This document shows, piece by piece, positions 30,453-42,550 of a stretch of DNA of 64,000 bases. The translations under genes were made by a program, and so were the position numbers. Positions within the stretch are counted from its first letter, which is position 1, and each line of letters begins with the position of its first letter. Below the pieces are notes generated by a model. The model did not search any database, was not told the DNA's origin, and saw only the letters and a list, made by a program, of their open reading frames with translations. The DNA is from Craterostigma plantagineum (taxonomy: Eukaryota > Streptophyta > Magnoliopsida > Lamiales > Linderniaceae): NCBI GenBank assembly GCA_027422505.1, contig JAPQWV010001334.1, positions 1 through 64,000 of the forward strand, read 5' to 3'.

Positions 30453-33400
30453 ATGAACTCACCGCCACGGCAAATAACTAACGCCGTCATGGGAGAAGAA
30501 GCACCTCGGCGATCGGCGGAGAGCTTTCTCTACGAGACCCTTAACCCTCTGGGCGACGGAGATATCTCCGCCGACACCAGCGCGTCACCGGCCCCGAAGC
30601 CGTATTCATCGCCATCCTCCCCCGGCGGGGAAGAACCCGAGCCGTACGTCGTTTTTCGTAATGAGATCTCGCTCGCCCTGGAGCGGTCCAATTCGATTAA
30701 TTCCGCCGCGCCTGATTACTTCTCGCTTGATATCGGTAACGAAGAAGCTGATGAAGAAGAGAAATTGGGAGGAGAAGAGGGCGGTGTAGCGCCACGTGTT
30801 CTAACGGAAGGTGGGAAACTTGAAGGGAAGTGGTTTGGCGGTGGTTCGCGGTTCAAAAGCCCCATGTTAAGACTCCATTCTGGTATTCACTTTGTTATTC
30901 TTTTATTTTTTTATTGTTTACTATGTCTATGGCCGATGACTGTTCGAGTTGGGTCTTTGACAAATGTTATAATATATTCCCATATTCAGCTTTTAAGAGT
31001 GTTTTATAGATTTGAATTAATTGGAGCATTGCAAATGTGAGGAAATGCTCATAGTGATGGAATTATGATGTTTGCTGCTTCAAATAATCTTATGCATATG
31101 TTTTATCTTGGCCCTCCGTGGCAATGCTGTTCTGTTACCGTCTTCCCACTTCTCAGTTTCTGATTCTCACATTTTTCTGCTCTAATTCTGTTTTTCATAC
31201 TTGATGGACATCATGGTATGCTTTGGGAGTTAAATCTTAATAATTTTTTTTCGGGTTTTATTGTGGCAGAGATACTTGATTTTTGTGATTTTTTGTCACC
31301 AACACCAGAGGAGCAAATATCAAGGGATTCTGCTATTGAGGCAGTGTCTGATGTTATCAAGTACATTTGGCCTAATGCTGCGGTATGTGGGAATTTATCT
31401 ATGAGCATGGCTCATGGCTGTGAATGTTCTTTCTTGATTGCCAGACTGATGGCTGACTATCATAAGTTTTGTCTCACAGGTTGAAGTTTTCGGATCGTTT
31501 AAGACGGGTCTTTATCTGCCATCTAGTGATATCGATGTAAGTTTGTTTGTTGATGACTGGTGGATGTGAGTTATGGATTTGATATCGATGTAGGAGCAAA
31601 ATTGTTCTTTTATTCGGCTGTGTTGTTATTTCAGTTGTTGACCATTGTAGTGGGATTGCATATTCAATCAATTAAATGAGTCACGGTGTGGCGGTATTTA
31701 TGCATGTGTCAGAGCCTTGAATGTTTAATGAAATTTATCAGTCATTCGCCATGTGTGATCTGACGTATATAGTTCGAAATATACCAGGTGTCCTCATTGT
31801 GAACTCTTGTGTTCTCTAAGGCCTGATTAATTGATTGAATGCACATGAGAGAAAGTTTACTAGATTTAAATGATTCTAGTGTGATATTGTTTCACCAATT
31901 ATGCCGATGCATGGCAGGTTGTAATATTGGGTTCAAACATAAGAACTCCACAGATTGGTTTGCATGCTCTCTCCAAAGCACTGTCTCAGAGAGGAATTGC
32001 CAAGAAGATACAGGTATTGTTAATGCTTTGACCGTAAACCTTCACTGATAGTAACTTCTGTCACTTAAAATTTATCACTTTTCGTCCAATTTTAGGTCAT
32101 TGCGAAGGCAAAAGTTCCCATTATTAAGTTTGTGGAAAAGAAAAGCGGTATTGCGTTTGACGTGAGGTACGGAAGCCTGAGATCATGAATTTAATTGATG
32201 TCATGTTACTCTGTTTGTCTGCACTATCAATCTTCAAATATTTTTGACTATTACTATGTGTGTGTGTGTGTGTGTGCATTTATGAATATATGTGTATATG
32301 CTCCACATTTTCTGTGAAACTACATCATGCTCATTCCCCTCTTAGCTAATTGTAAGTTTTCTTAGCATTAAGCCTGTAAAAATTCATTAATCCAACGTGT
32401 CTCCTAAGGAGACGTTATTATATTGTATATTATGCTTTGTGGACAAGCTCCCTCCACTCAAACATATTTGTCTGAATGACAATTATTGCGCTATTGTTCT
32501 TTTGCGCATCGCTTACATTCTTTCTTTCACAGTTTTGATGTGGATAATGGACCAAAAGCAGCTGAGTTTATAAAGGTGTGATCTTATTGTCTATTGATTG
32601 TTATATGTTTTGGTTTTCGGGCCTCGAACCTTCACTGACATTCCTGTCATTAACAGGATGCGGTGTCCAAATGGCCACCTCTAAAACCTTTGTGTTTGAT
32701 TTTGAAAGTGTTTCTGCAACAAAGAGAGCTTAACGAGGTGTGTTGGATTTGTTAAGAATTTTCGTTTAAATATTTTAGATATAGATGCATACACATCTGG
32801 ATTGATGTGGGAAGATTTGTGATGAACTTATCTCCATAAATCTCCTGACATAAATAATTTGGATATGATACATCTTTCCATATAATATATTTGATATATC
32901 TCGAAAACTAACAAGGTTAACAACAGATAAAGCAATTGTTTATACGATCGTTTCCATTTTACTGTAGGTGTATACTGGGGGAATTGGCTCGTACGCTCTC
33001 CTTTCCATGCTTATGGCACTACTGCGGGTAATTACGTTATTTTACATTCCTCCTCCATTCATATATAACCTACCCTGTTGAGTACTTTTCTAATCTTTTA
33101 TATTTGCGCAGTACACATTCCTAAAATGTAATTATATGTCATTTAATTTGTCAACTTTCTATGTGTTTTTTTTAGCTCATTTGATGCATTGGCTGTATAT
33201 GTTTGTTTTACAGACTCAACTTGATCGTCAAGCCTCTTCTGAACATAACCTTGGGATTCTTCTGGTGTGATAATAAATACTCTAAATCTGTTATAATTTA
33301 TCAGCCTCATATGGAGTACTCAATAATTATTCCAAATTCCTGTTTTAGCTTTCTCGAAATTCCGTTAGATTCCTGTTTTGAGATCCTTATCTCGTCCTCA

Positions 33401-34488
33401 AAATTTGAAATTCAATTATTTTTGGAATTGTTCGAAATTTATTGTGGGACATAGGTGAACTTCTTTGAGCTGTACGGCTGCAAACTAAATACCGCCGAAG
33501 TCGGTGTATCTTGCAATGGTAGAGGCATCTTTTTCCCGAAAGCTACAAAGGGGTGCGAAAATATTTTCACAAGTGTCGATTTCTCTCCCATTCTTAGTCA
33601 TAGGCTTATTATGTTGCGTTGTTTGGATTTTCTCATTATTCATAATACGTCCTGATGATACTTTCAGATTTGCATTTGATGGCCGCCAATCGCTTATCGC
33701 CATTGAAGATCCACAGGTCTAATTTTTTTTTTTCCCGCATAATATTCTCGATACTAAAGTTTCGTAATGAACTAGATACCAGTTATCCTTTTCCCTCTTG
33801 CTTATTACAAATGAGTTTGATTAGTATATCGAAACTGAAATATGGCCCATTTTCACTGGAAACAGGCTCCAGAAAACGACATTGGCAAGAGTTCCTTCAA
33901 CTATTACATGGTATATTTACAAGCAATCTCTTCAATTTCGCATCCTTTTTCTTTGGGTTCCTCAAAACCACTATTTTTAGACCATTATATAATGCATAAC
34001 TGCAGGCTAGATCTGCTTTCGCTATGGCTTTCTCGACTCTTACAAACGCAAAGGTCATTTCCCGCCTCGGTCCAAAGAAGAGCATTCTCGGGGCAATAAT
34101 AAGGCCAGACGCCGTTCTCTTGGAGAGAAAAGGAGAATCATCTCCCGGGAAACTGAACAGCCTATTCTCGGGCAGCGGTGCAGTAGAGAGAGGAGTCTTC
34201 ACGGAGAACCAAGACATATACTGCAACTGGCCAATGAACAACGAAGAAGACGAAGAAGCTTTCCCTCGTGGAAACGGTTCAGTTTCTGGCGGTAAAGACT
34301 CGAAGTCATCCTCGGGAAGAAAAAGGAAGATCTCCAAGGAACATAAATCTGGTAAGAAGGCGAAGAGTTGCAGTGAGGCAAATGGTTGGTCGAGGGAACT
34401 TTCGACTGGGAAAAAGGAGAGGTTGAGGAGGCATAGAGATGGTAGTAATGGCGGCGGCGGCGGCAGATATGGAAGTTGGAATGAGTAA
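30453..34488 (+). CDS. Non-canonical poly(A) RNA polymerase, TRF4/PAPD5-like, 13 exons
   Basis: A nucleotidyltransferase of the TRF4/5 group that adds short oligo(A) tails to nuclear RNAs, including rRNA by-products and aberrant RNAs, for exosome decay (TRAMP-like role). All 13 exons join in frame to 558 residues: 30453-30882, 31270-31382, 31480-31536, 31918-32013, 32096-32166, 32533-32575, 32657-32737, 32968-33027, 33214-33264, 33455-33552, 33668-33716, 33866-33910 and 34006-34488. The catalytic palm reads VFGSFKTGLYLPSSDIDVVI, with the two metal-binding aspartates in SDID. The third aspartate is in the following VEKKSGIAFDVSFDVDNGP. The PAP-associated domain follows (TGGIGSYALLSMLMALLR, VNFFELYGCKLN, IEDPQ, DIGKSSFNYYM). 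The C-terminus is basic (GRKRKISKEHKSGKKAKS), likely a nuclear signal. A second in-frame ATG at 30489 (MGEEAPRR) is an alternative start. No frame errors were found. Confidence 0.93.
32257..32276. repeat. TG microsatellite in poly(A) polymerase intron
   Basis: A pure TG run of about ten units in the intron between exons 5 and 6. Confidence 0.85.
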
Positions 34489-35721
34489 ATTTATCATCGT
34501 ATTGGGTAGTGAAATGTTTGTCTCCAATTTATTATATATACGTTGAGTTTGAGTTGTCCTTAACTAATATATTGGGTTTGGAATGGAATGGGAGTTATTG
34601 ACGAACGAATGAAGAAAATATTGAGTTCCATCTCTCGAGGATTAATAGGTTTTATATGTTTGATCATTGTTTGATCAACAAGAGACTGCCTCGTTCCTTA
34701 TAATTGAATTGCCATGCATGTTACTTTCTCCATCGTAATACCTATTCTATTTTATTGCGAGTTTCCTATAAACTGTTAATGTAGATTCAATTTGATCTGT
34801 CAATTTTTGTATTATCCAATTTTTGTATTGTCTATTCTATTTTTGGTCAGTACATCCTCTCACGCTTGGTTACTTCAAGGCGCATATACAGAAAAAAATC
34901 AACCCACGTAAATAACAGCGCCCCATGATCTATAAAAAATAAATGTCCTCATATTCGATGAAATAATATAAACTCTGCCTCCATGTTCTATAAAAAATAC
35001 AACTGTTTTGTTATTTAGGATTTCAAACTGTTAAAATATAAAAATTACCCTTAAAAATGAAAATAATATTTTTATATTTTATATAGTGCAGACGATTGAG
35101 CGTGCCCAGTGTACTAGTATCATTTATGCATAAGCAACTATGTGAATTAGATTTTTTTTTTTTTTTTTTTGTGAATCTATAGAAAAATATCAAATTTTAT
35201 TAAAAATTTGCAAGTCAATACCCATGTCAGATTTTTTTTATATAAGTACCCGTTCGAACGTACATTTTCCGGTCTTGACGTACCTTTTTATATTTGTATT
35301 GCGTACCGCGTCACGCATTTATATGGTACGTATATACGTTCCATATGGACCTTGCGATTGACTATATGATGGTACGATTTACTAGCTGTATTACGCACAA
35401 CAATACGTTTCTCTATAGTACCTAAATGTGTGATATGATGTACCTTGCGGCGGCAGGTACCAATGTGCAAAAAATTTATTCTGACAGGTACCTGCATATA
35501 AAAAAAATACCGACATGGTACTGATTTGTAATTTTTTATATAGTGGGTATTTTGATGTAAAATCCCCCCCCTTTTTTTAAGCATTTTTCTTTAATAATTG
35601 ATATTACAGACTGCTTAGCTTAGCAAATGATCGCCACGGGCGAACTATTCCTTGCCAGTTAGTGAAGTGAAGAGTTGAATCTCAATTCTCAAGCCGATTC
35701 GTATAACTTTCTAAAGAAAAA
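34489..35721. other. Spacer between poly(A) polymerase and CMP-KDO synthetase genes
   Basis: Contains the upstream gene's 3' UTR, a long T run near 35150-35170, and repeat copy B at 35190-35570. Only about 150 bp separate that repeat from the next start codon, so it lies in the proximal promoter of the KDO gene. Confidence 0.5.
35190..35570 (+). mobile_element. GTACC-rich repeat family, copy B (with both terminal inverted repeats)
   Basis: The left end AAAAATTTGCAAGTCAATAC, then CATGTCAG, a T run and TATATAAGTACC, matches the reverse complement of the right end AAAAATTACAAATCAGTACC, then CATGTCGG, a T run and TATATGCAGGTACC. So this copy is a full element of about 380 bp with imperfect inverted termini of roughly 50 bp. 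Its inner part matches copy A at 28157-28434 in direct orientation and copy C in inverted orientation. Confidence 0.65.
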
Positions 35722-37400
35722 ATGCCGATCTGCAACACATCGTCTTCGCCGTCGTCGTCATCAAGCTCCGTGTCGACGAAGGCGTGGATCCTCCACGGCG
35801 TAGCTGTTGCCGCTCTGGCAATTTCAGCTCATGCCTACTACTACTACCTTTATCGCCGACCGGGAAAGTTTCGGAGTCGGGTCGTCGGGATCATACCGGC
35901 CCGATTTGCTTCCTCTCGGTTTCAAGGCAAGCCGCTCGTCGACATCCTCGGCAAGCCCATGATCCAAGTAAGAATTTCTTCTCTGCAGTTTTCGTTTCAT
36001 CAGCTTTGTGGTGTGCTTTGTGAATTTCGCGTTCTGGGTCGGTTCGATTTTAGTGGTGCATCGCCATGAGAGTGGCGAATCGCGTTAGAATTTAGCATCA
36101 TTGAGCTGCAATTTGTGTGATCTGTTCGTTTGATCATGGTCGGAACAGAATTTCGTTCTTTATCCCGCGCGATGTGAATCGATGTGATACGTTGAATGCG
36201 TACGATCTGATTTGGGTTATTCTGAATTGCAGAGAACATGGGAAAGGGCTAAATTGGCCAAGTCTTTGGATCGTGTTGGTATGGGATTCAGACTTTCAAT
36301 TTCTGCTTTAAGATTCCTTTTTACTTTCCTGTGGTTCGCAATCTCATCTCCTATGAGCTCAGTTTTGATGTATCTCTCTAGTTGATTTCCCCGAGTTAAA
36401 ACGTTTTGCAAATAGACCTTACGAATAAATTACTTACATTAGTTAACTTTCTTCGAATTCTCTGTAGTTGTGGCGACGGATGATAATAAGATTGCTGAGC
36501 GTTGCCAAGAATTCGGTGCTTATGTGGTGATGACATCAGAATCATGCAGAAATGGTACAAGAACAGATGCTATTATTTGTTTTGACTCATTCTTCCGAGG
36601 ACCAAAAAGACTGATCAAAGATTTGATCTTTCGGTGAAATCGCATGACTTTTTATATAAATACTATACGTTTGTAGGAGCTGAGCGTTGCAGCGAAGCCC
36701 TTCAAAAGCTTGAAGAGGAATATGATGTGGTGGTGAACATTCAAGGAGATGAACCGCTGATTGAACCCGAGATAATAGATGGAATTGTCCAAGCTCTGCA
36801 GGTAAGAGTGACAATTGTTTATGTCGTTACAGAAAAGAAAAAGCATATATCGACTTGACTTTTGATCAGACTAAGGTTGTATAGTGTAATAACATGATCA
36901 TATATGAACTCCTATGGATTGACTATGCAGTCTAGCCCAGAAGCAGTCTTTAGCACAGCGGTTACAGCTTTGAAACCCGAAGATGCATTCGATCCAAATA
37001 GGGTTAAGTGTGTGGTGGACAATAATGGCTTCGCCATATACTTTTCTCGAGGACTTATACCATTCAACAAGTTCGTTTTTGTCCCTTCTTCCTCTCCAAG
37101 TTTTCTGCTGTTCTAAGGTGAATGAAATATGTGATGGCAGATCAGGGAAAGCTAACCTTCAATTTCCTTACTTACTTCATCTGGGGATTCAGGTAGTATG
37201 CAGATCTTATATGCGTATGCTATTTATTAAAAAGGCGACAAGACATATCGAACGAATATGGAGGCATTTGATTTCGTTCTGTTTCAGAGCTATGATTCAA
37301 AGTTCCTCAAGATATACCCAGAGCTTTCCCCAACCCCTCTTCAACTCGAAGAAGATCTCGAACAGCTCAAGGTCCTCGAAAATGGGTACAAGATGAAGGT

Positions 37401-37486
<86 letters not shown>

Positions 37487-37619
37487 ATGAAGAAGAAGAA
37501 TCAATATAATGGTTGGAGTATTGCAGGTGATTAAAGTTGAACATGAGGCTCATGGAGTTGATGTCCCTGAAGACGTAGCCAAGATTGAGCGCTATATGCA
37601 AGAGCACAACTTGACTTAG
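35722..37619 (+). CDS. KDSB: 3-deoxy-manno-octulosonate cytidylyltransferase (CMP-KDO synthetase), 8 exons
   Basis: Activates the sugar KDO with CTP to CMP-KDO and pyrophosphate, for incorporation into pectic rhamnogalacturonan II. Eight exons join in frame to 299 residues: 35722-35967, 36233-36278, 36468-36554, 36677-36801, 36931-37070, 37141-37192, 37288-37398 and 37527-37619. An N-terminal Ser-rich and hydrophobic segment (about residues 20-40, [18 protein letters not shown]) fits the membrane anchor or targeting region of plant KDSB. The catalytic core follows: nucleotide-binding loop [42 protein letters not shown] with the metal-binding aspartate, [20 protein letters not shown], and [18 protein letters not shown]. 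Near-identity to the remembered Arabidopsis KDSB gives a firm call. Intron 7 holds a 40-unit CT repeat. Confidence 0.95.
37405..37484. repeat. CT microsatellite (40 units) in KDSB intron 7
   Basis: An uninterrupted 80 bp CT run that begins 7 bp after the exon 7 donor and ends about 40 bp before the acceptor, filling most of this 128 bp intron. Confidence 0.95.
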
Positions 37620-38180
37620 CTCATACAAACAATATTCTCATCACGGATACATTTGTTTGTTTCTGTTTTTTTTTCCTCGTAAAATTGTTGTAATTTCGAT
37701 GTAAATTTCAAGGTTGTGTATCTTGTTTTATTCTTACTGTTCTTTTTTGAGTGGATCCATCTATAATTTGTATACATACGACTTCAACTTTTGTTTCTTT
37801 CTCTTCTTTCCTCTTCTCCTATTAAGTGTTACTCTACCACGTCTTACTCCATAGTCTCCTTAGTCTACTTTCCTTACTATTATAGGAAATAGAACTGAAA
37901 ATCAAAAATTAATGAGGAAAAAAAAAACTCTGAAAGTTTCTTGGAGGAGCCCTATCCATTTGACCCGACCCGCAAGCAAACGGATCCATGGAACGTGACG
38001 TGCACGTGACCACCCAAACCAAACAAAGTTTCCTCGTCCATACATATCTTCTTTCACACCCGAAACCAAACAAAGCTCACTCCACCACACTCCTCCTTTT
38101 TGCTTCTCCCTATTTCGATTCGTTATCCACACAAAAAATATCTCTCAGCTCATTCTCCATTAGTCGACACCTCCGATTCC
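37620..38180. other. Spacer between KDSB and thioredoxin genes
   Basis: A KDSB 3' UTR and the thioredoxin promoter/5' UTR. A CACGTGAC (G-box-like) motif occurs at 38003-38010, within GTGCACGTGACC, upstream of the thioredoxin start, compatible with light regulation of a plastid gene. No coding region is seen. Confidence 0.4.
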
Positions 38181-39028
38181 ATGGCTGCCGTGCTCGAAAC
38201 CGTAACGATTCCACGCGCCTCAGCTGCCGCGTCGCCAACAGTGCGCCGGGGCTCCGCCGTCCGATTTTCCGGATTCAGCCTCAGATTTCAGACAACCCGA
38301 TCGGCCTCGACCCTTAGCTTGAACCACAGAGCCACTCGCCGTCGCGGTCGTCGAATCGTGTGCGAGGCTCAGGACACGGCTGTTGAAGGTTCGAAATCTA
38401 TTTTCATCTCTCCGAAGTATGTACTCTTTTTTTTTCGAGGCAATAATAGGTAAAAAAAAGGGAAACAATCGGATGTATGAAGATAAATCTAAACGATTTG
38501 GTTCCTATTTCTCGTTTGAATTGAATTGGTCGAGTGCTGATAGGTAGTTTGATTGTACCTAATTGAATCCAAACCTCAATTGGATGCTTGCTTAGTTCGA
38601 ATACAGTTCCTTGAGTTGAGGTCTTTCATACTTGCCTCCTCAATCCATCTCCCATTCGAAGCATTTACTGTGCCTTGCAATTTCATCTTTTCTATTTCCT
38701 TCCTTCCATCACAGTTGCGCCCGTTAACGATTCTAGCTGGCAATCGCTGGTTTTAGACAGCGCCTCGCCGGTCTTGGTCGAATTCTGGGCGCCGTGGTGC
38801 GGGCCATGTCGTATGATCCACCCCGTCATCGATAAGCTGGCCAAGGAATACGCAGGAAAGCTCAAGTGCTACAAAGTCAACACCGACGAGTGCCCTTCGA
38901 TCGCCACCAAGTATGGGATTCGAAGCATACCCACTGTCATAATCTTCAAGAACGGCGAGAAGAAGGAAGCTGTGATCGGTGCCGTCCCCGAAACGACGCT
39001 GACCACTTGCATCGATAAGTTCTTGTAG
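38181..39028 (+). CDS. Plastid thioredoxin, m type, 2 exons
   Basis: A small disulfide reductase of the chloroplast stroma, reduced by ferredoxin-thioredoxin reductase and regulating Calvin-cycle and other enzymes. Exons 38181-38388 and 38715-39028 join in frame to 173 residues. The first about 65 residues are Ser/Ala/Arg-rich with no acidic start ([20 protein letters not shown]), a typical chloroplast transit peptide ending near [10 protein letters not shown]. The thioredoxin fold follows with the active site [16 protein letters not shown], then [20 protein letters not shown] with the cis-proline, and [19 protein letters not shown]. The WAPWCGPC context and [13 protein letters not shown] match m-type rather than f- or h-type thioredoxins. 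It is convergent with the minus-strand SMR gene. No frame problem. Confidence 0.93.
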
Positions 39029-39498
39029 GAAAATGATGGACGGTACGTTGTGTACGAACTCAGCTGCCATGAACTGTTTCTTCAAAATCATCATATGTGA
39101 TGCTTTCTCTTTGCAACTCTTTGGAACCATGTATAAGATCTTGTAAAGTTGGATGTTTACGTTATTCTAAGGTCACTTTATGATATCATTCTTGAATCTT
39201 GATTGCGTGCTATATCATATCTATGGTGATTGCTGTTACTTAAGTGACTATAGCAAGTGAAATGTATTAGGTTGTACAAAATGGTACTATGTTTTATGCG
39301 TAAGTTGAAATAAGAAAGCTTGAAGCCTCATATAAACGCATGTTCAGTTCAAACACAAGTTTTTAACTCATGCATTTGAAGACTTAAAGACCATCAAATT
39401 GTCGAAAAGAGGGGCGAATGTAGCGAGAGAAGTCGAAATAAGCAAAGACAAGAATGAGATTGTTATTCTGTCTTTAAGGTCTCTGTAATGAGATTTAT
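39029..39498. other. Convergent spacer between thioredoxin and SMR genes
   Basis: About 470 bp that must hold the 3' UTRs of two genes transcribed toward each other. No repeat or further gene is seen. Confidence 0.45.
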
Positions 39499-42400
39499 TC
39501 ACTTGTTTGCAAAGCTTAGCTTGCTGGGATCGATGACATCTGCGCGAACTGAAATGATAAATCCATTTCCCTCTTCGGTCCATGGAATACCTTCGTTTTC
39601 CAGAAGCTCGATTATCTGCAGCAGTCGAAAAGAGCCACAATACTATTGCAGAATGCAGTTTTATACATACGAATAACGCATGTAAGCAACAGTGAATATC
39701 TCATAATACCAATATTAACCTCTAAGGATGAAAAATGGCGAGGTAGTGAAAAATTACGAATGCATACCAAATTCTTGCGGCGTCTGTCTTTCTTGCCCCC
39801 GCCTTCCGTTCCCGCCACAGCTTTGATGCATTGGATTGCTGAAACACGAATTAATTGGAGTTTCAACTTTCAATAGGTGAAAAGAAATGCAAAACTAAAT
39901 TACTTGGAAGATAAATAATAAAAACTTAAACTTACATGAAAGACCACATAAAGTTTTCAAATGAAGTCTCAAGGTGCGCATGGCGTCCCTTGGCTCGAGA
40001 TGATACACGTTCAAAATGAAGTCATCACTTGTATTGCTAAAAAAAGGGGCTTTTTTCACCATTTAACTTGTTCATAAAAGATTTGTACGAAAAGCCATTG
40101 TCTTATATTACTCTTACCAGTCATTGAATAGCTTCTCATGAGATTTCTCTTCTGCCTCTCTCGCCTTGTTCATGTGAACGTGGCCCTGTGAAAGATGAAT
40201 GCGTTTTCAGAAACATATATCGAAACTTCATGAGGATCATTGATCAGTTCAAAATATGTTATCATGGAGTTTACATTATCATATGGGACAGAGGCAGTGA
40301 TAGTAACTAAGCTAGCATGAAATCCACTCATACCTTTTCCATAAGATTCTGAGCTTTTACGTAATCCTCGTTTTTGAACGAATCTACAGCCTGCAAAAGA
40401 GTTCCAACAAGCGTCTTTAAAGCGAGACAACATATATAGGGCTGGAGAAAGGAGTATAACAGAAGGCCAAATACTTACAGCCTGGTAATATTGTTTCATC
40501 AGTTGCCAATTTTCCTTTGCTGCCTTGCACAACTCTTCGTAGATGCTCTCGTTTGCTTAATTGAGAAAAATAATAAAAATGCAAAGTAAAGAATCGAGAC
40601 CATTTAAAGTACCATGAGGGTCATCGAGTGAGCACAAGACAAACATCGAATCCATGAGAAACATGGTTCCTTATCACTTTGGCTTCAGAGAAAAATATTG
40701 TACAAACTAGGTATGACCAGACAGATTAATCTTCCGCATGGAAGGTGAAACAAAGATGAAGTCAACTAATAATTTCGTGAAGAAAGACAAGAAAACGAAT
40801 CACCAACACATGCAAGAACTCACTTTCAGTGCTAACGGACTGTCTTGTAATGAAGGTAAAATCTTCGATCAGTGTCTCCTTAGGAAGTCCAGTCACAATA
40901 TATGGGGAATCCTTGTCCACAGTCTCACGCCCTTTCAACCGTGGCTTTTCTTCAGTTCTGTCGGGCAAAGTGAAGAGAGCCTCCAAAACTTCTTTCTGAA
41001 GATCTTTCTTACTCTTCGCTTTCACTTCTTCATGATTGATGACATCAGCGCTAGATCCAGAGGGTCTGAAGATAATGAGTCGCACACTAGGCTGCTAAGC
41101 ATCTTGTATGTAAATATACATACATATATATATAGTATATATAAGATAATTCGAATCACGAATGGATACTCCTATACCTTTCAGATACAACATCAACCAT
41201 TGGCTGAGATTGAGTTACACTCTTCATGTCAAAGCCATCAGCAAGGTTCTGCTCAGTAAACTAAATGCAATAATTAACTTTATATTAAAACTGGCATGAA
41301 ATTTGGAGTTCTAACAATTAAAAATTGAATATTTGCCCCTTAGTAATTGAAGAGTCAAAATGCAAAAGAAAATCGTAAGAGAGGTCGCAAAAAAACTTCA
41401 GGATTTCCGTGAAATAAGGACATACATTTCCCGAAGATGAGCCAGAAACATCCTTGCTCTTCTCAGTGGGTGCTGCTGAAAGATCCAGAAGCTTGTCAAT
41501 GCTCTGCATATTATATACAAACAAATTAAACAAGTTTGCTATTTGTAACGTATTGTACAGTTCGTGTGGAAAAAGATTAGAAAGTGAAGGAATAAACAAA
41601 AAACCAACTGTCTCCATTGTCACCATAATTTTCTTAAAAAATATATTAGGAGGAACATTAGCTATAACAGCTGAACATGAAAGAACTTAAAATCTACTAT
41701 TGAAGAAATTGTTAGAACAATCTCATATATCTACAAACATCTGCAGATTAAAAAAACCATGGATAACAAGCTTACCATTTCCATATTGTACCCACATTGA
41801 CCTGAAATTTGATCCAATAAAAAAGTCAGATTTAACTCCCACAAAACATAATGCTATTTCTTTCATAGATTATCATTGCATCAAAACTTACAGATTTGAA
41901 CCGAACTAAATATTCTCATTCACCTAGTGGGCTAAACGGTGAATCGAGTAACCATGTTTTTTCCTGATAAATTGCACAGATTGCTACACTAAAAATCCAA
42001 TGCACTTACCAATAACATCTTGTATCAAATTCTTGTCGAGCCCAAATCCATTTCCAAGCATTTCACAAACGAATTCCTGCAAATCTCTATTCATGGATTC
42101 AGTCTCAGCTGTTAACTCCTCTTCTCCTTGCCAGATTGCAGACTCTGGAACATCATCTGAAGTCAGAAGAACTGATTTCTGCTTCTGACAAGATGCAGTA
42201 GCTTGAGGTTTCGGTGTAATGTATTCCTTCCCAATCATGTTAGAAACAGTTCCCAAAGATGCCGAACACTTCTTGAGCTTTGTTTTAGCAGCGTGAGAAG
42301 AAGATCCATATGATGCATTTGAAGTCCCTTTTACACATTTCTTCAGATCCAAAGCAGAAGTGTCATGAGTGCTTTGCTTCATGCTACAGAGTATATCAGC

Positions 42401-42550
42401 AGCTGATTGGAGATTTCTATCAGCTGTAGTATAAGCTGAAGCTATGTCTTGCAAAGAGAAAGACGAGGAAAATGTTTCGACCAGTTTGTTCAGATTGCTC
42501 ATGTCTTCATCCATATATGAATAAGCTGGAGCAACTCCTGTGGAGTTCAT
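39499..42550 (-). CDS. SMR (small MutS-related) domain protein with DUF1771 (At5g58720-like), 11 exons
   Basis: Exons on the minus strand: 42010-42550, 41776-41801, 41426-41503, 41178-41248, 40824-41091, 40479-40555, 40334-40390, 40118-40185, 39936-40036, 39768-39838 and 39499-39615, about 491 residues. The N-terminus ([20 protein letters not shown]) carries two CUE/UBA-like segments ([20 protein letters not shown] and the Ile-Gly-Gln-Cys-Gly-Tyr-Asn segment). DUF1771 follows ([36 protein letters not shown]). The SMR domain is at the end ([40 protein letters not shown]). SMR domains in this group act on nucleic acids or ribosomes; the plant function is not established to my knowledge. The exon 4/5 junction is out of phase by one base (near 41080), probably a consensus error. 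The final exon ends [10 protein letters not shown]. Confidence 0.87.

Noticed and set aside
37297..37628. Long Arg-Glu repeat proteins on the minus strand
   Set aside because: They are translations of the CT microsatellite in KDSB intron 7.
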